In this document: positions 43,315 to 52,155 of the stretch, one piece after another
How positions within the stretch are numbered: position 1 is the stretch's first letter
How the letters are laid out: each line of letters starts with the position of its first letter
From: Mesorhizobium escarrei
GTDB taxonomy: Bacteria; Pseudomonadota; Alphaproteobacteria; Rhizobiales; Rhizobiaceae
Length of the DNA stretch: 56,091 nt
Direction: 5' to 3'
Assembly: GCF_935825525.1 (NCBI RefSeq)
Contig: NZ_CAKXZT010000142.1
Span: 6,641-62,731, forward strand
Translations under genes and position numbers: made by a program
The notes under the pieces: generated by a model
The model's input: the letters and a program-made list of their open reading frames with translations, nothing else
Told to the model about the DNA's origin: nothing
Database searches by the model: none

Positions 43315-44439
43315 TCAGGCTGCGAGACGCGCGCCGAGGTCGTCGATCATGCTCTGGCAGGCAGCAAGTTCACCGATCTCGATGTATTCATTGGGACGAT
43401 GCGCGCGGGAAATTTCACCGGGGCCGCAAATGATCGCATCGATGCCGGCCTGCTGGTAAAGCCCGGCCTCCGTGCCGTAGCTGACCGCCGTGAGCGGCTC
43501 CTGCCCCGTCAGCTCGGTCAGAACGGCCGCCAGCTTGCTCCCATCCGCCGGCGCAAGGGCGGGATAGGAACTCAACTCGTACCAAATTACCTCGAAGCCG
43601 CTGTCGCGTAGATCGAAAAGCCGGGCTTTGACCGGCTCAAGCAGGGATGCTGGAGAAACGCCCGGTACGGCACGCGCCTCGATATCGGCCGTGCAGTGGC
43701 CAGCGATGATGTTGACGGCCTGTCCACCGGCAATGACGCCCACCTGCAAGGATGAATAAGGGGGCTCGAAATTTGGATCGAGCGGGCCACCGGCGAGGGA
43801 TTGGCCGTAGGCGACGGCGTGCGAGATGACGCCGGCCATGGCGTGCACGGCATTGAGTCCGAGATCGGGGCGTGACGAATGGCCGGATCGCCCGATCACC
43901 TCGAGCCGCGCGGCGGCCTTCCCCTTGTGCGCGCGCACAGGCTGCATCCGGCTAGGCTCGCCGACAATCGCGCCAAGCGGCCTCTCGCATAGGGTCGGCA
44001 CCGCAGCTAGGAGATGCGGCACACCACGGCACCCCGCCTCTTCATCGTAGGAGAATGCGAGATGGACTGGCTGCCGCAGGTTCATTGCCGCAAGCCTTGG
44101 GAGCGCGGCCAGTGCGCAGGCGAGAAAGCCCTTCATATCGGTGGTGCCGCGGCCGTAAAGCCTGCCGCCCTCGCGACGCAGGACGAACGGATCCGAGCTC
44201 CATTCCGGCTCGCCGGCCGGCACGACATCCATATGTCCGGAGATGATGTAGCCCCGACCGGCACGCGGGCCGACCGTGACGAACAGGTTGGACCGGTCGC
44301 CCTCGGGACCGGGCAGAACCGTCACCTCGGCACCGGCTGCCTGACAGTAGTCGCGGATCCAATCGACGATCTCGCCGTTTGGCGTGCCCACGACGGAGGG
44401 AAATGCGATCAGGGTCGCGAGGATTTCTTCCACGTTCAT
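43315..44439 (-). CDS. M20 metallopeptidase, acetylornithine deacetylase-like (ArgE)
   Basis: 374 residues. M20 di-zinc motifs: SGHMDVVPAGEPEW, GRGTTDMKGFLACALAA, SYDEEAGCRGVPH, AIVGEPSRMQPVRAHKG and the dimerisation domain. ArgE-like enzymes remove an N-acyl group from an amino acid. A deacetylase beside three GNAT acetyltransferases is notable: the pathway may run through N-acetylated intermediates. Start 44439 is chosen over 44460 because it gives the family N-terminus (VEEILATLIAFPSVVGTPNG). Substrate uncertain. Confidence 0.83.
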   Translation of the reverse strand: MNVEEILATLIAFPSVVGTPNGEIVDWIRDYCQAAGAEVTVLPGPEGDRSNLFVTVGPRAGRGYIISGHMDVVPAGEPEWSSDPFVLRREGGRLYGRGTTDMKGFLACALAALPRLAAMNLRQPVHLAFSYDEEAGCRGVPHLLAAVPTLCERPLGAIVGEPSRMQPVRAHKGKAAARLEVIGRSGHSSRPDLGLNAVHAMAGVISHAVAYGQSLAGGPLDPNFEPPYSSLQVGVIAGGQAVNIIAGHCTADIEARAVPGVSPASLLEPVKARLFDLRDSGFEVIWYELSSYPALAPADGSKLAAVLTELTGQEPLTAVSYGTEAGLYQQAGIDAIICGPGEISRAHRPNEYIEIGELAACQSMIDDLGARLAA

Positions 44440-44703
44440 GGCGGTCCGCTCTGCTTGCACGCTATCACCGGGTGCGACCAGCCTATCCGTAGGCAGCAGT
44501 GTTCCCTGCCGAATCGCGTCGTGCTTTGGCTGAAGATTGCGAAAAAACGCCTCAAACCAGCGAAACCTGCTGGCTTTCCCCTGTTATGCTGCGGCAAATG
44601 AGGCCTGTCGCAAACATGGCTATCGGCGCCAGGATTAACACCGCGTGCCTTGAGGCATCCGTTGAAGGTCTTGGTGCATTCGTGAAGGAGCGGATCGACT
44701 GAG

Positions 44704-45582
44704 ATGCAGAGATCAGTACGCCTGAAATCCTTTGAACTGGTCGCGCGGGACATCAATGATGTCGACGTTGATCTGCTGCATGCACTATCGATTTCGGTCC
44801 GCTGGCCGCATCGCCCCAAGGACTGGGATTTGTTGCGCCGCGCCGGCCACGGCATCGTCGCCGTTGACGGAATTGGGCGCGTCTTCGGAAGCGCGATGTG
44901 GTTCCCCCACGGGGACGATTTTGCCACCATTGGCCTGGTGATCACGACGCCTCGCGCACAGGCGCAGGGAGGTGGCCGTTGGCTCATGGAACAGGTCCTT
45001 GAGCAGTGCGGGGATCGCAATCTGGCCCTGAATGCAACCCATGCCGCCTATCCTCTGTATGTGTCACTCGGCTTCACAAACGAGGCGATCGTTCGCATGC
45101 GCCAGGGACAGGTCCAACAAACACTACCGCCATTGCCAGTTTTGGATGGTGAACTAAGTGAGCTGCCCAGCGGCCGACTCGGCGAGATCACCGAGCTGGA
45201 CGCGCGCGCATTCGGGACAAACCGTGCAAGGTTACTTGCGTTGCTCTCGGAGGATGCCTCAATCGCCACTTTGAGTCGCGGCGGGGAGGTCGTTGGCTAT
45301 TCCATGTGTCGCGAATTCGGGCGCGGCCATGTGATTGGTCCCACAGTAGCCCGAAACGACCAGGACGCGGTCCATCTCACAGCCATCCATCTGAAGAAGC
45401 TGGCAGGTCGATTCGCCCGCGTCGATACGCGCGAGAGGGATGGCGTGTTTGCCGAGTTTCTTCAGCAGAGCGGTCTCGGCATTGCCGAGACAGTGACGAC
45501 GATGTCCAAAGGCCGCCGCTTCCTGAACCGGGAAAACAACGAGCCTTGGGTTTATGGATTGGCCGGCCATGCTCTGAGCTGA
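44704..45582 (+). CDS. Double-GNAT acetyltransferase, paralogue 3
   Basis: 292 residues, plus strand, divergent from the ArgE-like gene. First half: VRWPHRPKDWDLLRRAGHG, IGLVITTPRAQAQGGGRWLM, YPLYVSLGFTNEAIVRMRQG; second half: YSMCREFGRGHVIGPTVARN. Same layout as paralogues 1 and 2. Its start follows a GGATCGACTGAG stretch without a strong ribosome-binding site. Marks the right edge of the catabolic region; the IS scar follows. Confidence 0.8.
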   Translation: MQRSVRLKSFELVARDINDVDVDLLHALSISVRWPHRPKDWDLLRRAGHGIVAVDGIGRVFGSAMWFPHGDDFATIGLVITTPRAQAQGGGRWLMEQVLEQCGDRNLALNATHAAYPLYVSLGFTNEAIVRMRQGQVQQTLPPLPVLDGELSELPSGRLGEITELDARAFGTNRARLLALLSEDASIATLSRGGEVVGYSMCREFGRGHVIGPTVARNDQDAVHLTAIHLKKLAGRFARVDTRERDGVFAEFLQQSGLGIAETVTTMSKGRRFLNRENNEPWVYGLAGHALS

Positions 45583-45850
45583 AGCACGCTCGGCCCTCAA
45601 TAAGTGGTCAGAGGCGCCGGTCGATCGGAGCGCACGTCAATCAACCGGCGCAGTGCAGTTGCCGTCAGGCGGCCGGAACGATTGCCGCTTCGAATCTCCT
45701 CCCAATTGCGGATTCGGTTTCCGCTGTCGGCATAATGACCGTCCGACGCCCATCCGCCACGCATCCACAATAAGCTGGCGGATGCCGCGCGAGCACGGCT
45801 CGATGTGAGCATTGACGTGATAAACGTCCCGCAGGCCGGCACCGGGATCC

Positions 45851-46180
45851 ATCATCCATCACAGCGATCGCGGCGTGCAATATGCCTGTGCCGAGTACGC
45901 CGCACGACTTGCGGCACACGACATCCAGCCGAGCATGAGCCGGGTAGGCAATGCCGAGCGCTTCATGCGAACGCTGAAGGAGGAGGAAGCCGACGGCAGA
46001 GCCTATCGCGACATCGACGATGCAAGGAACAGGATCGGCGAATTCATCGACGCCGTGTACAACAAGCAGCGCCTACATTCCGCGATCGATTATCAACCGC
46101 TGGATGAATATGAATCCGGCCTATTGCGATTGCGGCGAGAAGCCCCTGCGGCAATCGCAGAAACGGAGGACTGTTACTGA
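45851..46180 (+). pseudogene. IS3-family transposase OrfB, C-terminal remnant
   Basis: IIHHSDRGVQYACAEYAARL, SMSRVGNAERFMRTLKEEEA, DGRAYRDIDDARNRIGEF and YNKQRLHSAIDYQP, then stop at 46180. The SMSRVGN-AERF join lacks the usual PYDNAK-like hexapeptide, an 18-base in-frame loss next to the catalytic Glu. The N-terminal part of OrfB and OrfA are missing; 45583-45850 holds no gene I can recognise. Confidence 0.75.
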
Positions 46181-46184
46181 TCTC

Positions 46185-46237
46185 TGTCTCACCCGAGGGG
46201 TGCACTTCACTATGTCTCACCCGAGGGGTGCACTTCA
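46185..46237. repeat. Tandem 25-base repeat at an IS edge
   Basis: TGTCTCACCCGAGGGGTGCA followed by CTTCA occurs at 46185-46209 and again at 46213-46237, three bases apart. It lies between the IS3 remnant and the IS481-like remnant, and begins with TGT as IS481-type ends do, so it may be a duplicated end. Confidence 0.7.
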
Positions 46238-46242
46238 AAAGG

Positions 46243-46440
46243 TGCCTTGGCAGGAGTGCAACCTTATGGACGAGCGTCTCAAATTCGTAGCGCGGCTTCT
46301 GGATGGCGAGAAGATGGCGGTGGTCTGCCGGGAGTTCGGGATCTCGCACAAGACCGGCTACAAGCTCATCAATCGCTACAATGACAGCGGGCTGGAAGGG
46401 CTGACTGACCGCTCACGGCGGCCGTCGGCTTCGAATCAGA
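46243..46440 (+). pseudogene. IS481-family transposase, N-terminal remnant
   Basis: VPWQECNLMDERLKFVARLL, then DGEKMAVVCREFGISHKTGY and KLINRYNDSGLEGLTDRSRR, the HTH start of IS481-type transposases. Similarity ends near 46440, about 120 bases before the hydrolase start, so the DDE domain is gone. Confidence 0.7.
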
Positions 46441-46557
46441 AGCTGCGTTCAGTTGCGCTTTCAAGAAGTGCGTTGGCCTTTCTCCAAACGTATGGCGCAC
46501 TGTGGAAGGCTGCCGCCGCCGACCGGAGCGGCACGGGACAGACCGAGGAAACGCGCG

Positions 46558-47545
46558 ATGCTGAAGAAGCTCGTCCTAATCCTTGTTGGCGCGGTCGTCG
46601 TCATCAGCGCCGTAGTGTATGCCGCTTTCCAGCTGAGCCCCTGGCCGTCCGTCCTGCTGATCCGCAACGCCTTCGCCGAAGGAGCCGAGGAGCCGAAGGC
46701 GCAGGCCGGGCAATTGGTGCCGCCGGGAATCACCAAGCAGATTGGTCTGCGCTACGGAGAAGCCGACGATGCGGTGCTCGACGTCTTTGTGCCGGCCAAT
46801 ACACTGGGACCGCTGCCGGCGGTCGTCTGGGTCCACGGCGGTGGCTTCATCGGCGGCACGCGGACCGACCTTACGGACTATCTAAAGGTCCTTGCCTCGC
46901 GCGGCTTCGTCAGCATGGGCATCGACTACACCCTCTCGCCGACGGCAAAAATGGCCGACGCCCGTGCGGCAGACCAACCAGACGCTCTCCTACCTCATCG
47001 CAAATGCGGCGCGCTTCAACATCGATCTTGACCGCATCTTCCTAGCCGGCGATTCTGCCGGGGCGCAGATCGTGGCTCAGACGGCGCTGCTTATTTCCGA
47101 CGTTGCCTATGCGCGGCGCATCGGAATCCAGCCGGCGCTGCCGCGCAAGTCGCTTCGCGGCGTGCTGCTCAACTGCGGTCCTTACGATCCAACCCAACCC
47201 AATTGGGACAGTCCGTACGGTGACTTCATGCGGACCGTGATCTGGTCCTATGTCGGCACGCGCGACCCGGCCGACCCGCGGGTCGCGCAAATGTCCGTGA
47301 CCCCGCACGTCACCGCCGCCTACCCGCCGGCCTTCATCACCGTCGGCAATGCCGATCCGCTGGCGCTGCAGTCAACTGCGCTCGCCGAGGCGCTTCGGGC
47401 GAAGGGCGTCGAAGTAGACGCATTGTTCTTCCCGGCCGACTACCAGCCTCCGCTCGGGCATGAATATCAGCTGCTCATCGGCACCAGGGAGGGACGACAG
47501 GCGTTTGACCGCTCCGTCGCCTTCCTGCGAGCCCATGCGAACTGA
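46558..47545 (+). pseudogene. Alpha/beta hydrolase (HSL/BD-FAE-like esterase) with a frameshift
   Basis: Starts MLKKLVLILVGAVVVISAVV (membrane anchor or signal), then AVLDVFVPANTLGPLPAVVW, oxyanion VHGGGFIGGTR and IDYTLSPTAK. At the A5 run 46947-46951 the frame changes, and the product continues in the next frame as PTPVRQTNQTLSYLIANAAR, nucleophile Ser in LAGDSAGAQ, Asp near VGNADPL and His in PLGHEY. All catalytic elements survive on either side of one extra base. It may be a recent pseudogene, a sequencing error in a homopolymer, or slippage-controlled. The intact product would be a membrane-associated or exported esterase of about 328 residues. Confidence 0.75.
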
Positions 47546-47843
47546 GGCGGTGCGCCTTCAGGTGGGTCGCGCCGATCGTCTCCGGCCCACCCGCCGCACC
47601 GGCCAGCGCCGCGAAGATGCGGTTGAACACGCCCATGCCGCTCCAGCGGATGAACCGGTTGTACAGCGTCTTGTGCGGACCGTAGGCTGCAGGCGCGTCG
47701 CGCCAGCGCAATCCGCTCTTCAGGACGAAGACGATGCCGCTCACCACGCGTCTGTCATCGACGCGCGTCACCCCATGCGACAGAGGGAAATTTAGGCGAG
47801 ATCAGGCGCGTCTGCGCCTTCGTAAGCCAAACAGGCCATCCAT
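47546..47843 (-). pseudogene. IS5-family transposase, N-terminal remnant
   Basis: From ATG 47843 (after GGAGG in a palindromic leader, 47848-47864) the frame breaks within 15 codons, then in another frame reads VTRVDDRRVVSGIVFVLKSG, LRWRDAPAAYGPHKTLYNRF and FNRIFAALAG, ending ATHLKAHR at the stop of the hydrolase gene. The DDE domain is missing. Confidence 0.75.
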
Positions 47844-47968
47844 GACGGCACCTCCAGGAGGTGCAACGGAATCAATCCTTACACCCCCGAGTGCGTAGGG
47901 AAGGCGATGCCTGGATTGCGCTCGCTCAATTCTGCTAAGCTTACGCAGACAGTCGAGGAAAAAAGCCC

Positions 47969-48964
47969 ATGCCCAGCGCGTCGCAACAGATCATGAGGCT
48001 AGGATTCGGGTTCGCTGTATCACAGGCGCTGCGCGTCATTATCGAACTCGGCGTCCCCGATCTTCTGGCCGTCGGCGAGCGGTCGGTGGATGAACTAGCG
48101 GCTGCCACTCAGTCAGATGCTGACGCGCTTTATCGTGTAATGCGACTTCTCGCGCCTGAAGGGATCTTTAGGCAAGTAGCGCCCCGTCATTTCGAGTTGA
48201 CGGAGATTGGCGCCGTGCTGCGCTCCGATCAGCCGGGTCCCCGTGACTTCGTCAGTATGATCAACAGCGAGGCTTATCTTGCCTTCGAGCAACTCCTGTA
48301 TTCTGTCCGCACAGGAAAGCCAGCCTTCGACAAGGTGTTTGGGAGCCCAAGGTTTGACTGGCTGTCGGAACACCCTGAGCAGGCTGGCTTGTTTCAGCGT
48401 GCCATGGTCGCCTTGAGCCAAGGCAGCAACGAGGCCGTTGCCGAAGCTTATGACTTCAGGCCGTTCACGCGGATCATCGACGTTGGCGGCGGACATGGTC
48501 AGCTTCTCTCGGCGATCCTGGCCCGCAACCCCCATTTGAGCGGCGTGCTTTTCGATCTGCCTTCGGGCGTCGCGGCGGCACATGAGGGTGCCGGAGGCGA
48601 CCTGCCGCGCACCGAACTTATCGCTGGTGATTTCTTTGAGAGCGTTCCCAGCGGTGACGTCTACGTCATTAAGAAGGTCGTTCACGATTGGGACGATGGG
48701 CGTGCAGCGGCGATCCTACGAAATTGCCGCAAGGCGATGCTACCGAACGGGAAGGTGCTTGTGGCCGAGACGCTCGTGCCGTCGGGTGACGAACCGAACC
48801 AGATTAAAGGTATCGACGTGGTCATGCTCGCCGTCACCGGCGGTCTGGAGAGGACGGAGGCACAGTATGCCAGCCTGTTCGACGCCGCCGGGCTACGGCT
48901 TGAACGAGTGATTCAGACCCAAGGACCCATTTCCATCCTTGAGGCGTCTCCGGCCTACGGATGA
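47969..48964 (+). CDS. SAM-dependent O-methyltransferase (acetylserotonin-OMT/COMT-like)
   Basis: 331 residues. N-terminal winged-helix dimerisation domain (FGFAVSQALRVIIELGVPDL; ADALYRVMRLLAPEGIFRQV) and a C-terminal Rossmann domain with SAM motif IIDVGGGHGQLLSAILAR, DLPSGVAAAHE and the catalytic-region KKVVHDWDDGRAAAILRN with His in VHDWDD. Methylates a hydroxyl of a small, often aromatic, substrate. It stands alone on the plus strand after the IS scar. The family also includes tetracenomycin/hydroxyneurosporene methyltransferases, so the substrate is unknown. Confidence 0.85.
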   Translation: MPSASQQIMRLGFGFAVSQALRVIIELGVPDLLAVGERSVDELAAATQSDADALYRVMRLLAPEGIFRQVAPRHFELTEIGAVLRSDQPGPRDFVSMINSEAYLAFEQLLYSVRTGKPAFDKVFGSPRFDWLSEHPEQAGLFQRAMVALSQGSNEAVAEAYDFRPFTRIIDVGGGHGQLLSAILARNPHLSGVLFDLPSGVAAAHEGAGGDLPRTELIAGDFFESVPSGDVYVIKKVVHDWDDGRAAAILRNCRKAMLPNGKVLVAETLVPSGDEPNQIKGIDVVMLAVTGGLERTEAQYASLFDAAGLRLERVIQTQGPISILEASPAYG

Positions 48965-49245
48965 AGGTCTCGCCGAGGGATTGAATGGGTTCTTAGCCTA
49001 GTTCATTTCCGTTCGACTGCCGACCGAACAGTATGGCCCCCTTTTTCTTACGGCATAGTCTCTATTCAATCGGTGCGCCGCCCCGCTTGCCAACGACCCA
49101 AGCCTGACCGAGATCGCATCGTGCGAAAATCCTGCCGCAGTTCACGCCAGCCGGCGATGAAGCGTTTCGACGGCTGGAGGCTCCGGTCCTCAGGAGGCGG
49201 GTTGGGTTACCTTGCCCAGGTCAGCGATGGCGGACAGAGATGCAC

Positions 49246-49686
49246 CTACCCGCGAGGCGCAATTGGCGCCTTGAACCATCGGCCCCACAACACAAATAGC
49301 GACAGCCCGAGCAAGGCGAGATTGAACGGCAGTGACATCGCGAGATCGCCGCGCGCCGCGTGAAAACCGATGGCCAGCACTTGGATCGTGACGAAGCCCA
49401 ACGCGGCCAGCGGCGTGAGTCGTGGCAGGATGCGGGTCAGAGCCGGCAGGATGATGCCGATGGCGCCAAGCAGTTCTGACGCGCCGATGAAGCGCAGCAG
49501 CCACTCGGGGAGCTCAGTCGCGTAGTTGACGCCCATGGCAACCAGGTCGGGGGGCGGCAAGAAGCTCTTGCTGACCCCAGCCATGCCGAAGATGCCGGCA
49601 AGTGTGACTTGCGCCGACCATAGGCAGATAGTGAGGACGCGGTTGGGAGCAGGTGCGGGCTTGGCGGCCGTTGTATGTTCGGACAT
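49246..49686 (-). CDS. DoxX-family membrane protein
   Basis: 146 residues, four membrane segments (ICLWSAQVTLAGIFGMAGVS; SELLGAIGIILPALTRIL; LAALGFVTIQVLAIGFHAA; LALLGLSLFVLWGRWF). The G-x-x-K/SKSF pattern after TM1 is typical of DoxX. Start 49686 follows AGGAGAAAGCA. Members are inner-membrane proteins associated with redox or sulfur metabolism, poorly defined. It closes the minus-strand set DoxX / epimerase / NmrA-like reductase. Confidence 0.78.
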   Translation of the reverse strand: MSEHTTAAKPAPAPNRVLTICLWSAQVTLAGIFGMAGVSKSFLPPPDLVAMGVNYATELPEWLLRFIGASELLGAIGIILPALTRILPRLTPLAALGFVTIQVLAIGFHAARGDLAMSLPFNLALLGLSLFVLWGRWFKAPIAPRG

Positions 49687-49771
49687 TGCTTTCTCCTGTG
49701 TCTCTGCCTCGGGAACCGGAGTTCGCGAGTGCATCTTGTCTGCCGGTTGCCGCGTTTGGTGTTTTGGCGAG

Positions 49772-50692
49772 CTAGCTCGATTTGCTGAGCATCTCGGCCG
49801 TTTCGCGCAAGACGACGTCGAGCGGCTCGGGCGTGAATCCAAATGCGTTCACGGCCCGTTGGGCGTCGATGATGAATGGGCGATCGAACTGGTAGTAGGT
49901 GATGCGCATTTCCCGGAGCATCGGCACGAAAAGGCCGGCGGCCACCAGGCCGGCATGGGGAAGGACGGTCACCCTGGCGGACGGCAGTCCATTCAATTGA
50001 GCAAAGCGATCGAGAAGTTGCCGGGCCGTCATCGGCGGGTTGGTCGGCACGTGCCAGGCTTTTCCCCACGCTTCGGGATCTTGTGCCACCTTCACCAGCA
50101 ACTTTGCCGAGTCGTTCACGGAGGTCCAGCTGCGCGCAACGTCGATCGGGACCGGGGAAATCACCCGCTTACCCTCGAGCAAGGGCTTGGCGAGCGCCAA
50201 GGCAAACAAGCTGTTGGGCGGAATATGATCGCTGGCGCGAATTTCGGTCAGCTTCAGCCGTCCCGCCCGATGGCGCCGGAGCGCCTCGCGCCAGAGATCG
50301 GCACGGACCCTGAGTTTGGGGTGCGTCGCGACAAGCGGGGTGTCCTCGCTCATCGCGCCGTTCACCTGTCCATAGCCGTAGAGATTGCTGTAGCTCGCCA
50401 GCACTGCGCCCGTCCTCTCCGCGGCGGTCATCATGGCCTCGAACAGCGGCGGCCAGTCGGTCGGCCAATGGTCGTATGCCGGGCTGGCGCAGCAATAGAT
50501 CGCCGATGCACCTTGGCTGATCGCGGTCAGCCGTTCGGGATCCGTGGCATCGACCGCGACGCGATCTATCAGAGGGTGCACCGGGCCAGTCCCACGGCGC
50601 GTCACGAGCTTGACCTGCTCGCCGGTGCTCGCAAGCAGGTTCGCCGTAGCAGTTCCGACGCTGCTCGCCCCGACAATGACGCTGAAGCTCAT
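49772..50692 (-). CDS. NAD-dependent epimerase/dehydratase-family protein (extended SDR)
   Basis: 306 residues. Rossmann start VIVGASSVGTATANLLASTG (a GxSSxG variant of GxxGxxG), VDATDPERL, ASYSNLYGYGQVNG with the Tyr region but no obvious YxxxK, and a substrate domain with PMTARQLLDRFAQLNGL. The absent YxxxK suggests a non-classical reductase or isomerase. Its ATG overlaps the end of the upstream NmrA-like gene by four bases, so the two are coupled. Confidence 0.8.
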   Translation of the reverse strand: MSFSVIVGASSVGTATANLLASTGEQVKLVTRRGTGPVHPLIDRVAVDATDPERLTAISQGASAIYCCASPAYDHWPTDWPPLFEAMMTAAERTGAVLASYSNLYGYGQVNGAMSEDTPLVATHPKLRVRADLWREALRRHRAGRLKLTEIRASDHIPPNSLFALALAKPLLEGKRVISPVPIDVARSWTSVNDSAKLLVKVAQDPEAWGKAWHVPTNPPMTARQLLDRFAQLNGLPSARVTVLPHAGLVAAGLFVPMLREMRITYYQFDRPFIIDAQRAVNAFGFTPEPLDVVLRETAEMLSKSS

Positions 50693-51543
50693 GATAGCGC
50701 CCGCAGCGCTTCGCCAAGCGTCTTGACAAAGGGCCTTGCGGGCCTGCCGGAAAGCTTTTCGACATCGCCGGTCACAATATCGTTGCCGCGCCGAGCGAAT
50801 TTCTGCTGGATACCGATCAACGCATCGATCACGACTTCAGGATAGCCGAACTGGGCAAACCCCGCCCGCAGGGCTGCTTCTGGAGCGGTCTGGAAGCCGA
50901 TCTCGCGGCCGAGGACTTGGGAGGCAACGGCGGCGCGCTCGGCGCCGGTCAAGCTCTGCGGGCCGGTGAGGTTGTAGATCGCTCCGTCATGGCCGTCGCT
51001 GACGAGCATGCCCGCTGCGGCAGCGGCAATGTCGTTGCGCGAGATGAAGGCGACTTTGTTCTCGGCCAGGCCAAAAATCTGATTGGTCTGGGGTGCCGCC
51101 ACCTCCATGGCGAAGCTCTCCGTGTAGTAGTTCATGCGGAGGATGGTCCATGCCTCGGCCTGCTTGATCAGGGTCTGTTCGCCTCGCCAGTAGGAACCGT
51201 GCATGGAGGCGTCTTCAGCCTTCGCCGTTCCAGCTGCAGAGAGGAACACGACGTGCCCCACACCGGCCGCAACAGCCGCTTCGATGGCGGCAGCGTTCTG
51301 CCGCGACCGCGCGCCAGGAGCCAGATCAACCGTCGGGATCAGCAAGAGCCGATCGAGACCGGCATAGGCATTGGCCAGCGTATCGGGCCGGTCATAGTCG
51401 CCGGCCCGCTTCTCCCATCCGCCCGGGACCTTTTCAGGCGTGCGACTGATGGCGACCACGTCGTGACCCTGCGCCCGTACCGCGAGTTCTGCCAGGACGG
51501 CCTGCCCAAGGTGCCCACTCGCGCCGTTGATTCCAACTTTCAT
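50689..51543 (-). CDS. NmrA-like NAD(P)H-binding oxidoreductase (quinone-reductase 2 type)
   Basis: 284 residues. GINGASGHLGQAVLAELAVR nucleotide-binding motif, LLLIPTVD, FLSAAGTAKAEDASMHGSYW and RGEQTLIKQAEAWTILRMNY. These are typical of QorB/NmrA-like proteins, which act as NADPH-quinone reductases or redox sensors. The start at 51543 follows the palindromic region; the 120-base gap to the divergent HxlR gene holds the candidate operator 51558-51572. HxlR regulators next to quinone or aldehyde reductases usually respond to electrophiles. Confidence 0.83.
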   Translation of the reverse strand: MKVGINGASGHLGQAVLAELAVRAQGHDVVAISRTPEKVPGGWEKRAGDYDRPDTLANAYAGLDRLLLIPTVDLAPGARSRQNAAAIEAAVAAGVGHVVFLSAAGTAKAEDASMHGSYWRGEQTLIKQAEAWTILRMNYYTESFAMEVAAPQTNQIFGLAENKVAFISRNDIAAAAAGMLVSDGHDGAIYNLTGPQSLTGAERAAVASQVLGREIGFQTAPEAALRAGFAQFGYPEVVIDALIGIQQKFARRGNDIVTGDVEKLSGRPARPFVKTLGEALRALS

Positions 51544-51557
51544 GATTGATTTCCTCG

Positions 51558-51572
51558 CGAACAAAATGTTCG
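51558..51572. promoter_or_regulatory. Palindrome, candidate HxlR operator
   Basis: CGAACAAAATGTTCG: perfect six-base arms around AAA, located between the divergent NmrA-like gene and the HxlR gene, right before the 51543 start. A second small palindrome TTGCGCAA lies about 20 bases to the right. Confidence 0.5.
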
Positions 51573-51663
51573 TAAGGTCATATCGGTGCATTGCGCAAAC
51601 GCGCAAGATCGCACTATTTTGTCCGTCACGATCAAAAGTGTGCGCGAAACAAACGGAGAACAG

Positions 51664-52062
51664 ATGATGAAGGCCGGCAACGCACTCCATCACGATGAAG
51701 CAGCAAGGGACGAGTGCCGGGCCCTCGGCCAAATACTCGACCGGGTCGGGGACAAGTGGACTGTCATGGTCGTGGGAGCCTTGAAGGACGGGCCGGTGCG
51801 TTTTACCGCCCTACTCCGACAGATCGGAGGCGTGTCCCACCGCATGCTGACTTTGACGCTAAGAGGGCTGGAGGAAGACGGGCTGGTCAAGCGCACCAGT
51901 TTCCCGACCATTCCACCGAAGGTCACCTATGAGTTGAGCCCGCTTGGCCACTCGCTCATTGATCCGCTCCGGACCTTGTCCCAGTGGGCGGTCGAGCACC
52001 GGCCCGAAGTTGAGAGCGCCCGGCGTGCCTTTCGCGCCGAACAAGACGACGAGGCCGCCTAG
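51664..52062 (+). CDS. HxlR-family transcription regulator
   Basis: 132 residues. Winged HTH of the HxlR type: CRALGQILDRVGDKWTVMVV, RFTALLRQIGGVSHRMLTLT, LRGLEEDGLVKRTSFPTIPP, KVTYELSPLGHSLIDPLRTL. The Cys at the start (DECRAL) is the redox-sensing Cys position of HypR/YodB-like members. ATG 51664 follows GGAGAACAG; a second ATG comes directly after. Divergent from the reductase operon, which it probably represses until an electrophile or disulfide stress is met. Confidence 0.87.
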   Translation: MMKAGNALHHDEAARDECRALGQILDRVGDKWTVMVVGALKDGPVRFTALLRQIGGVSHRMLTLTLRGLEEDGLVKRTSFPTIPPKVTYELSPLGHSLIDPLRTLSQWAVEHRPEVESARRAFRAEQDDEAA

Positions 52063-52155
52063 ACTGATTGGCCGCTACGTCCGCTGATCTAGGCGATCGA
52101 AATCGCAGCGCGTTGCTTGTTGCCGATGCGCGGCTATGTGGAGCCGCCTCTAGGT

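Noticed and set aside
46185..46237. Possible attachment-site duplication of an integrative element
   Set aside because: The two copies are only three bases apart, with no integrase or tRNA nearby; an IS-end duplication is simpler.
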